Part shown: piece after piece, positions 41,344 through 47,823 of the stretch | Layout: each line of letters begins with the position of its first letter | Position numbering within the stretch: the stretch's first letter is position 1 | Assembly (NCBI GenBank): GCA_020634415.1 | Contig: JACKBT010000035.1 | Span: 1 to 47,823, forward strand | Direction: 5' to 3' | DNA: 47,823 nucleotides | Source of the DNA: Ardenticatenaceae bacterium | GTDB taxonomy: Bacteria > Chloroflexota > Anaerolineae > Promineifilales > Promineifilaceae | Made by a program: the position numbers and the translations under genes | Notes under the pieces: generated by a model | The model's input: the letters and a program-made list of their open reading frames with translations, nothing else | Database searches by the model: none | What the model was told of the DNA's origin: nothing

Positions 41344-42144
41344 ATGCATATTGTGAAAAGTTATCCTGATGGTGTTTTTTCTTGGGTTGATTTATCAACT
41401 ACCAACACAGAGGGGGCAAAGGCGTTTTATACGGGTTTGTTTGGCTGGGAATTTGTAGATTTGCCTTTAGGAGAAATGGGCTTCTACACGATGTATCAGA
41501 TTGATGGTCATAATGTGGCTGGTATGGGGCAGATGATGCCGGACATGCAAGCGCAAGGGATTCCGCCCTACTGGTCGTCTTATGTCAATCATAGTGATGC
41601 AGATGCGATTGCGGCCAAAGTCGCCGAAGCAGGTGGTTCGGTCATGATGCCGCCCATGGATATCTTTGACTCTGGCCGCATGGGCATGTTCCAAGACCCA
41701 ACCGGAGCCGTGTTCGGCGTGTGGCAACCCAAGGAGATGATTGGGGCGCAGGTTGTAAATCAGGCGAATGCTCTGGTTTGGAATGAGCTGCAAACGCGGG
41801 ATGGTGCAGCGGCTAAAGCCTTTTATGAGGCCGTGTTTGGCTGGCAAAGTCATGTGGTTGATGATTCGGGATATGTGACGTTTGCGGTGAATGAGCGTGT
41901 TCAGGCGGGCGTGATGGAAATGAATGAAAATTTCCCGGAGAGTGTGCCTTCTAACTGGCAGGTTTATTTTATGGTTGAAGATGTTCAGGCTGCCGCCGCC
42001 AAAGCTGCGGAGTTGGGTGGCACGGTGTTGATGCCACCAACTTCGGCTGGCGACATGGGTACTTTTGCGGTGATTCAGGACCCGCAGGGGGCGGTGTTTA
42101 CGGTGATGCAGTTTAACGGGCCGGTGGATACACCGCCGGGATGA
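41344..42144 (+). CDS. Two-domain VOC (glyoxalase/bleomycin-resistance-like) protein
   Basis: The 266-aa protein contains two vicinal-oxygen-chelate modules (about 8-128 and 138-258). Each shows the DLSTTNTEGAKAFYTGLFGW or ELQTRDGAAAKAFYEAVFGW beginning and an FQDPTGAVFGVWQ or IQDPQGAVFTVMQ end. AAGGAG precedes the ATG. Members of this group, such as 27-kDa antigen CFP30B-type proteins, have mostly unknown substrates. The following AraC gene and the PhnB-like gene suggest a small regulated VOC cluster. Confidence 0.9.
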   Translation: MHIVKSYPDGVFSWVDLSTTNTEGAKAFYTGLFGWEFVDLPLGEMGFYTMYQIDGHNVAGMGQMMPDMQAQGIPPYWSSYVNHSDADAIAAKVAEAGGSVMMPPMDIFDSGRMGMFQDPTGAVFGVWQPKEMIGAQVVNQANALVWNELQTRDGAAAKAFYEAVFGWQSHVVDDSGYVTFAVNERVQAGVMEMNENFPESVPSNWQVYFMVEDVQAAAAKAAELGGTVLMPPTSAGDMGTFAVIQDPQGAVFTVMQFNGPVDTPPG

Positions 42145-42149
42145 TGCTT

Positions 42150-42172
42150 GTAGTTGGGTAATTTGTAATTGC
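42150..42172. repeat. GTAATTTG-type repeat after the VOC gene
   Basis: GTTGGGTAATTTGTAATTGC lies six bases after the stop codon, a short type A copy. Confidence 0.4.
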
Positions 42173-42190
42173 CTGGATGTTTGTGATTTT

Positions 42191-42222
42191 TGTGGATGGT
42201 AAACGGCCGTTTACCATCCACA
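42191..42222. repeat. 32-bp perfect palindrome centred on AACGGCCGTT
   Basis: TGTGGATGGTAAACGG is followed by its exact reverse complement. A run of seven T lies about 8 bases downstream, so it may also end the VOC transcript. It is the longest form of the iterated motif in the window. Confidence 0.85.
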
Positions 42223-42255
42223 CCCTCGTTTTTTTCTCCATTCTACAGATTGCAC

Positions 42256-42942
42256 ATGACTATTATTTTTGAAGAGAGGTTGTCTGATTCGCCGTTGATT
42301 GAAACGGTGATTCAAGGGCATACTGTTGGTGCTGGTTCGACGATACGGCCGTCTGAGATTCATTGGCACATGGTTTTTGTGAAGGTGGGTGGGCGGGTTC
42401 ATTCGTTGGTGGTGGGGCCGCAGAGAAGTTCTGGCGAGGCCAGGTGGGGGGCGGATGCCGAGATTTTGTGGATTAAGTTTAAGCTGGGCACGTTTATGCC
42501 CCATTTGCGGGCCAAAGAGTATGTGGATTTGGAGTTGGCTTTGCCGGCGGCGGCGTGCCAATCTTTTTGGCTAAACAGCAGCACCTGGCAGTTACCAGAT
42601 TTTGAGAATGTGGAAACGTTTATCCACAGGTTGGTTAAACAGGAGGTGTTGGTTTGGGATCCGTTGGTGACGGATGTTTTGCGGGGGCAGCCCCAGGATT
42701 TGTCACCGCGCACGGTGCGCCATCGTTTTTTGCAGGCGACGGGGCTGCCGCCGGGGCATATTGAGCAGTATGAACGGGCGCAGCGGGCGCTGATGCTTTT
42801 GCAGCAAGGGGTTTCGATTTTGGATACGGTGTATGAATTGGGCTATTACGATCAGCCGCATCTGACGCGCTCTTTGCAGCGGTTTTTGGGGACGACACCG
42901 GGGCGGGAAAACGGCCGTGTATCTGCTCCAGAAAATTACTAG
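42256..42942 (+). CDS. AraC-family transcriptional regulator
   Basis: The ATG at 42256 gives 228 aa; an earlier in-frame start at 42190 would pass through the palindrome and is unlikely. The N-terminal domain (about 1-130) resembles a cupin-like ligand pocket (HWHMVFVKVGGRVHSLVVGP). The C-terminal AraC DNA-binding domain (about 145-220) has DLSPRTVRHRFLQATGLPPG and VYELGYYDQPHLTRSLQRFL. No clear ribosome site precedes it. The gene sits between the VOC gene and the PhnB-like gene and may regulate them. The C-terminus ENGRVSAPENY includes a motif copy. Confidence 0.88.
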   Translation: MTIIFEERLSDSPLIETVIQGHTVGAGSTIRPSEIHWHMVFVKVGGRVHSLVVGPQRSSGEARWGADAEILWIKFKLGTFMPHLRAKEYVDLELALPAAACQSFWLNSSTWQLPDFENVETFIHRLVKQEVLVWDPLVTDVLRGQPQDLSPRTVRHRFLQATGLPPGHIEQYERAQRALMLLQQGVSILDTVYELGYYDQPHLTRSLQRFLGTTPGRENGRVSAPENY

Positions 42943-43031
42943 ATGCCATTGCCATTTTATACAAGACCTCCATACCCCTCTTGGGCCATAATGGCATTAT
43001 TCTGATAGTTACTGAATGAAGGAGATGTGTG

Positions 43032-43505
43032 ATGCAAAAGATTACCCCTTATTTGTGGTTTGATAATCAGGCTGAGGAAGCGGCCGTATTTTATACTTCT
43101 ATTTTTAATGGCTCTAAGATTACGCATGTGCAGCGGTATGGCGAGGGTGAGCCGGGAACACCGGGCACGGCGATGCTGGTTACGTTTGAATTGGAAGGTC
43201 AGCAGTTTGTGGCCTTAAATGGCGGGCCGCAGTTCAAATTTACCGAAGCCATTTCGTTTTATGTAAACTGCGAGACGCAGGCCGAGGTGGATACATTTTG
43301 GGAAAAGTTGGGCGAGGGCGGTGAGGAGCAGATGTGTGGCTGGTTGAAGGATAAGTATGGCGTGTCCTGGCAGATTATTCCGAACGCGCTAACGGAACTG
43401 ATGAGTGATCCTGATCCTGAGAAGGCGGGGCGGGTGATGCAGGCGATGCTGCAAATGAAGAAGATTGATGTTGCCGGCCTGCGGGCCGCGTATGAGCAAG
43501 GTTGA
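43032..43505 (+). CDS. PhnB-like VOC protein
   Basis: The 157-aa protein belongs to the PhnB-like (3-demethylubiquinone-methyltransferase-named) VOC group: [40 protein letters not shown], and [20 protein letters not shown] near the C-terminus. GGAG lies seven bases before the ATG at 43032. These proteins are small dimeric enzymes or binding proteins of unknown substrate. A strong terminator follows at 43582. Confidence 0.9.
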   Translation: MQKITPYLWFDNQAEEAAVFYTSIFNGSKITHVQRYGEGEPGTPGTAMLVTFELEGQQFVALNGGPQFKFTEAISFYVNCETQAEVDTFWEKLGEGGEEQMCGWLKDKYGVSWQIIPNALTELMSDPDPEKAGRVMQAMLQMKKIDVAGLRAAYEQG

Positions 43506-43581
43506 GGCAGGAAATGTCCGCTCATTTCTGGTTTAGTCTCTGAGGTTTTTTGTAAGGACAAGTTTGGGCTTTGGGAGACTG

Positions 43582-43613
43582 GAGACTGGCACAACCCAGT
43601 CTCTTGTTTTTTT
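43582..43613 (+). terminator. Terminator built from the GGAGACT repeat
   Basis: GAGACTGG (43582-43589) and CCAGTCTC (43596-43603) form a stem with loop CACAAC, followed by TTGTTTTTTT. The stem is a type C repeat copy. Confidence 0.8.
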
Positions 43614-43654
43614 AATCTGCTATGACCGAGGGGGGAAGCCCTTTGGGTCTTATC

Positions 43655-43687
43655 AAGCGCATCGTTAATAGACGATGCGCTTTTTGT
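43655..43687 (+). terminator. 11-bp stem-loop with T run before the LysM gene
   Basis: AAGCGCATCGT (43655-43665) and ACGATGCGCTT (43672-43682) pair perfectly over loop TAATAG and run into TTTG. It lies about 50 bases before the LysM gene ATG, so it could be a second terminator or an attenuator. Confidence 0.65.
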
Positions 43688-43733
43688 TGGCTGGCGTGGG
43701 GATGTTGTACAATATCCGGCATAGGAGAACATT

Positions 43734-44498
43734 ATGTCATTTCGCCGGATGCTGCCCTTTTTGATTTTGAATGTGATTGTTTCGGCTGCGGTTGTGTTGG
43801 GTGTGTTGTATTGGTGGGATGCCCGTCAGCCGGAGGAGGTGGAGGTGGATGGGAGTGGGGTGATAACGGCCGTTACCCTGCCCCCTATTGCCATCACCGC
43901 CGAAGCGATGGCCCAGGCCACCGACACGCCCGAACCCGAAGAAGGCCCCCCCATTCATGTGGTCGCACCCGGAGACACACTGGGTAATCTTTCCGCGTTT
44001 TATGATGTGCCGATTGAGGACATCATGGCCGCTAATGATTTGACCAATGCCGATTTCCTCTTTGTCGGGCAGCAGCTTATTATCCCCATTGGAGGTTTGC
44101 CTACGGCCACGCCGGAGCCAACGAGTACGGCAACACCTAATGCACCGCCCACGCCGGTGGCGACAGAACCGCCGGAAGCGGGCGAGGTGGCGATTGAGAT
44201 TGCTACGGTGCAAGGGGTGGGGCAGTTGGAAAGTGAGGCGGTGCAGATTGTAAACAGGGGGACGCGGCAGGCGGCTTTGTTGAATTGGGAGCTGCGCGAT
44301 GAGGCGGGTCATGTTTACCGCTTTGGGCAGCGGACAATTTTTGGGGATGGGGCGGGGATTATGGTGCATACGGGGGCGGGGCAGGATAGTGTAACGGCCG
44401 TTTACTGGAATCTCACCGAAGCTGTGTGGGAATCTGGCGAGACGGTGACGCTGGTGGATGCCGATGGCGCGGAACGGGCCACGTTGGTGATTCCATAA
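43734..44498 (+). CDS. Membrane-anchored LysM protein with lamin-tail-like domain
   Basis: The 254-aa protein has one N-terminal membrane segment (about 7-28). A LysM module at about 74-118 (HVVAPGDTLGNLSAFYDVPI ... QQLIIPIGG) should bind peptidoglycan or chitin-like glycans. A Pro/Thr-rich linker follows, then a C-terminal lamin-tail-like beta domain (QIVNRGTRQAALLNWELRDE, YWNLTEAVWESGETVTLVD). AGGAG lies before the ATG. The protein is probably external and may hold the envelope or surface structures. The motif copies near 43867 and 44394 mark sharp G-to-C composition switches. Confidence 0.88.
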   Translation: MSFRRMLPFLILNVIVSAAVVLGVLYWWDARQPEEVEVDGSGVITAVTLPPIAITAEAMAQATDTPEPEEGPPIHVVAPGDTLGNLSAFYDVPIEDIMAANDLTNADFLFVGQQLIIPIGGLPTATPEPTSTATPNAPPTPVATEPPEAGEVAIEIATVQGVGQLESEAVQIVNRGTRQAALLNWELRDEAGHVYRFGQRTIFGDGAGIMVHTGAGQDSVTAVYWNLTEAVWESGETVTLVDADGAERATLVIP

Positions 44499-44512
44499 GG
44501 ATGGCGTGAGCT

Positions 44513-44881
44513 TTGAGCAATTTTTATGAGCAGGTCTATGCTGTCGTGCGGCGAATTCCCAGAGGCAAGGTGACGAGTTACGGCCGTATTGCCAACATGC
44601 TGGGGCGGCCTCGTGCAGCGCGGGCCGTGGGCTACGCCATGCACGCCCTCAAAGACACCGAAGACCAACCCCAATATGCCAACATTCCCTGGCAGCGCGT
44701 CATCAACAGCCAGGGGCGCATCAGCATTATCAACCGTGAACATAGTGCCAATGAACAGGCCGAACTGCTCCGCGCCGAAGGCATTCACGTAACGGCCGAT
44801 CTCAAAATTGACCTTGACGTGTATCTGTGGGAAGGGCTGCATCTGGTAGAGCTAGATGATATTGTGAGAGGTGGCAGGTAG
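44513..44881 (+). CDS. Alkyltransferase-like (ATL) protein
   Basis: The 122-aa protein has the MGMT C-terminal fold: FYEQVYAVVRRIPRGKVTSY, GRIANMLGRPRAARAVGYAM, then IPWQRVINSQGRIS. The acceptor cysteine of the PCHRV motif is replaced by Trp, which defines ATL proteins; these bind O6-alkylguanine and channel it to nucleotide excision repair without repairing it. The start is TTG 44513, which gives the family's usual MSNFYEQVY; no ATG or GTG is suitably placed. It follows the LysM gene by 14 bases. Confidence 0.9.
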   Translation: MSNFYEQVYAVVRRIPRGKVTSYGRIANMLGRPRAARAVGYAMHALKDTEDQPQYANIPWQRVINSQGRISIINREHSANEQAELLRAEGIHVTADLKIDLDVYLWEGLHLVELDDIVRGGR

Positions 44882-44935
44882 CAGATGACAAGTCTACAAA
44901 CTTGCCACTTGCCATCTGCCACTTGCCACTTCCCC
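44873..44935. repeat. GGCAAGT-type tandem/inverted repeat between ATL and GT2 genes
   Basis: GTGGCAGGTAGCAGATGACA on the left and CTTGCCACTTGCCATCTGCC on the right form a hairpin. It overlaps the ATL stop codon and its last unit supplies the -35 of the next promoter. Confidence 0.75.
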
Positions 44936-44950
44936 CCCCTCCGCTACAAT
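44923..44950 (+). promoter_or_regulatory. Promoter of the GT2 gene, -35 supplied by a repeat, probably leaderless
   Basis: TTGCCA (44923-44928) and TACAAT (44945-44950) are 16 bases apart. The GTG start codon begins eight bases after the -10, close to the predicted transcription start. Confidence 0.6.
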
Positions 44951-44957
44951 CTGCCCC

Positions 44958-45932
44958 GTGAAACTAATCATCCAAATCCCCTGCTTTAATGAAGCGGAAA
45001 CGCTGCCTATAGCCCTGGCCGAACTGCCGCAGCAGATTCCGGGCATTGACTGTATAGAGACATTGATCATTGACGATGGCAGTGAAGATGACACAGTGGC
45101 GGTGGCTCAAGCTGCCGGTGTCACCCACATCGTGCGCCATTCACGCAACCAGGGTTTAGCCAAAGCCTTCCAGACTGGGCTGGATGCTTGCTTGCGTTTG
45201 GGGGCGGACATTATTGTGAATACGGATGCCGATAACCAATATCCGGGCCGCTATATTCCTGATCTGGTAGCACCTGTGGTGCGGGATGAGGCGGATATGG
45301 TTTTGGGTAATCGGCAGGTGAGCCAGATTGAGCATTTTTCGCCGTTGAAGCGCTGGCTGCAAGGTTTGGGCAGTTGGACGGTACGCACGGTCAGCGGCAC
45401 AGATGTGCCGGATGCGGCCAGCGGTTTTCGGGCTTATTCGCGGGATATGGCGCTGCACCTCAATATTTTGACGCGCTACAGCTATACGCTGGAGACGATT
45501 ATCCAGGCGGGTAAGATGGGGCAGCGGGTGGTGAGTGTGCCGGTGGTGACGAATGGGCCATTACGGCCGTCTCGTCTGCAACGCAACATGTGGCACTTCA
45601 TCAAGGCTCAGGCAGGCACGATTATGCGGTTGTATGCGTTTTATGAGCCGTTGCGAACGTTTAGTTATATTGCTTTGCCTTTTTTGCTGGTCGGGGGTGG
45701 GGCGATTTTGCGGTTTGTGTATATTGCGTTGCTGGGGGGGAGTAATATCGGCCGTTACATCCAATCCATTACCATTGGTACAGGTCTGCTGGTGGTGGGG
45801 GTCATTATCCTGGTCTTTGGCATTCAGGCCGATATTAGCAGCAAACATCGGCAGCTAACGCAAGAGATGTTGTATCGGCTGAAAAAAATGGAGCTGGAGC
45901 AAACTGGCCCTAAAGATAAAAAAAGCCTGTGA
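44958..45932 (+). CDS. GT2 glycosyltransferase with two C-terminal membrane helices
   Basis: The 324-aa protein starts KLIIQIPCFNEAETLPIAL with LIIDDGSEDDT, NTDADNQYPG (DxD) and a LGNRQV segment, a dolichol-phosphate sugar synthase-like fold. Two membrane helices lie at about 232-262 and 270-292, so it is membrane anchored, unlike the soluble GT2 at 9.4 kb. The GTG at 44958 is the only suitable start and no Shine-Dalgarno precedes it. The last codons overlap the clpP terminator. It may make a polyprenyl-phosphate sugar for envelope glycosylation. Confidence 0.88.
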   Translation: MKLIIQIPCFNEAETLPIALAELPQQIPGIDCIETLIIDDGSEDDTVAVAQAAGVTHIVRHSRNQGLAKAFQTGLDACLRLGADIIVNTDADNQYPGRYIPDLVAPVVRDEADMVLGNRQVSQIEHFSPLKRWLQGLGSWTVRTVSGTDVPDAASGFRAYSRDMALHLNILTRYSYTLETIIQAGKMGQRVVSVPVVTNGPLRPSRLQRNMWHFIKAQAGTIMRLYAFYEPLRTFSYIALPFLLVGGGAILRFVYIALLGGSNIGRYIQSITIGTGLLVVGVIILVFGIQADISSKHRQLTQEMLYRLKKMELEQTGPKDKKSL

Positions 45933-45946
45933 CAAAGCACAGGCTT
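45914..45946 (-). terminator. Intrinsic terminator of clpP
   Basis: AAGCCTGTG/CACAGGCTT (45923-45946) with a 6-base loop is followed on the minus strand by a run of seven T. It overlaps the last codons of the convergent GT2 gene. Confidence 0.85.
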
Positions 45947-45972
45947 GGGGCAAACGGAAACTGCACTCCCGT

Positions 45973-46557
45973 CTAAACCTCACTCCCTGAATTAATAATA
46001 TGCCCAACCAAGCCATATTCTTTGGCCTGGTTAGCCGACATCCAGAAATTGCGGTCTGTGTCCCGTTCTACCTTTTCCAGCGGTTGGCCCGTTTGATCGG
46101 CAAAAATCTGGTTCAAGCGGCGGCGCATCTTCAAAATCTCTTCAGCTTCAATAGCAATGTCGGCTGCCTGGCCCCGTGCGCCACCCATGGGTTGATGGAG
46201 CAAGAAGCGGGTGTTGGGTAAACTGTAGCGATTCTCTTTGGGTACGGCGGCATAAATCAAAGCCCCCGCACTGGCAACCCAACCCGTGCCAATAATCTTT
46301 ACGGGTGCGTCTACAAAGCGGATCATGTCAAAAATTGTGTCGCCTGATTCCACGTGACCACCGGGGGAGTTGATGAAGATTTTGATGGGTTCGTCGGAGT
46401 CGGCGGCCAGGATGAGCAACTGCTGTGTGACCACCTGGGCTAACTTCATATTAATTTCACCAAAAATAGTAATGGTGCGGGTTTCTAACAGCTTCTCGTT
46501 AAAGCGGAAGCGGGGTTCTTTTTCTTTTTCGCCATTTTCTTCGGAAAACTTGTGCAT
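45973..46557 (-). CDS. clpP: ClpP-family serine protease with Ser-His-Asn triad
   Basis: The 194-aa peptidase subunit aligns with ClpP from [20 protein letters not shown]. Nucleophile Ser96 is in [15 protein letters not shown] and His121 in [14 protein letters not shown]. The third triad position, normally Asp in TDRDxFxSA, is Asn170 (TDRNFWMSA). Listeria ClpP1 has the same Asp-to-Asn change and is poorly active alone, working with a second ClpP. A second clpP gene would be expected elsewhere in the genome. The N-terminus is charged ([12 protein letters not shown]). The gene follows enolase on the same strand, with a hairpin between. Confidence 0.9.
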   Translation of the reverse strand: MHKFSEENGEKEKEPRFRFNEKLLETRTITIFGEINMKLAQVVTQQLLILAADSDEPIKIFINSPGGHVESGDTIFDMIRFVDAPVKIIGTGWVASAGALIYAAVPKENRYSLPNTRFLLHQPMGGARGQAADIAIEAEEILKMRRRLNQIFADQTGQPLEKVERDTDRNFWMSANQAKEYGLVGHIINSGSEV

Positions 46558-46621
46558 GGTTTTGTCCTTTTTAATAGGGATAGGCTGGTAGTGTAGTGGG
46601 ATTGTGTTAGATTCGTGTTAG

Positions 46622-46664
46622 TGATGAGCAATTGGGTCTTTGACAATGACCCAATTGCTCATCA
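46622..46664. terminator. 17-bp perfect hairpin after enolase
   Basis: TGATGAGCAATTGGGTC (46622-46638) and GACCCAATTGCTCATCA (46648-46664) pair perfectly over a 9-base loop, starting two bases after the enolase stop. There is no T run. It resembles the short repeat families seen elsewhere and may end or stabilise the enolase mRNA. Confidence 0.65.
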
Positions 46665-46666
46665 TT

Positions 46667-47823
<1,157 letters not shown>

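Overview
The window looks like chromosomal DNA from a member of the Chloroflexota, probably near the Anaerolineae, Caldilineae or Ardenticatenia. This is inferred from gene content: lipoproteins and LysM proteins with Thr/Pro-rich linkers, an Opp-type transporter serving sugars, a V4R protein beside a REC/GGDEF-like regulator, and a YfhO-type membrane protein. No rRNA, tRNA, CRISPR array or phage genes were seen. The enolase gene runs off the right edge.

Layout. 0-3.7 kb: MacB-type permease, an antitoxin with a truncated PIN toxin, and a two-component pair. 3.8-5.2 kb: an AT-richer TPR membrane protein and a gap. 5.2-10.2 kb (minus): a GT2 polyprenol-phosphate sugar synthase followed by a 1395-aa YfhO-flippase fusion. 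10.3-12.0 kb (minus): REC plus degenerate GGDEF regulator and a V4R sensor. 12.2-15.5 kb (plus): GH1 glycosidase, then yebC-ruvC-ruvA. 15.5-32.2 kb (minus): an alpha-glucan operon running LacI regulator, PGM-GH65 phosphorylase fusion, Opp-type ABC importer (binding protein, two permeases, two ATPases), alpha-glucosidase, secreted alpha-amylase; an APH-type kinase and a zinc dehydrogenase follow. A consensus promoter and a perfect 20-bp palindromic operator precede the LacI gene. 32.2-33.7 kb: repeat-rich gap with a MITE-like element and an orphan ModB-like permease. 33.8-38.4 kb: mgtE behind a structured leader, then glgA-malQ (minus). 38.6-45.9 kb (plus): MDR dehydrogenase, ABC-F ATPase, two VOC proteins around an AraC regulator, LysM protein, alkyltransferase-like protein, GT2. 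46-47.8 kb (minus): enolase then clpP.

Two sequence-level features dominate. The palindrome ACGGCCGT, commonly extended to AACGGCCGTT, occurs about 60 times by hand count where about one is expected. It falls in all reading frames, and on the given strand it usually separates a G-rich stretch on its left from a C-rich stretch on its right. It behaves like a HIP1-type highly iterated palindrome with a local strand-skew switch, and it is nearly absent from the ABC-importer block (21.2-29.1 kb). Separately, several families of short tandem-then-inverted repeats sit directly against start and stop codons, and some are translated in frame inside the giant fusion gene.

Functional themes are import and processing of alpha-glucans (amylase, glucosidase, phosphorylase/PGM, MalQ, GlgA, enolase), lipid-linked sugar transfer at the envelope, and DNA repair (RuvA, RuvC, ATL).
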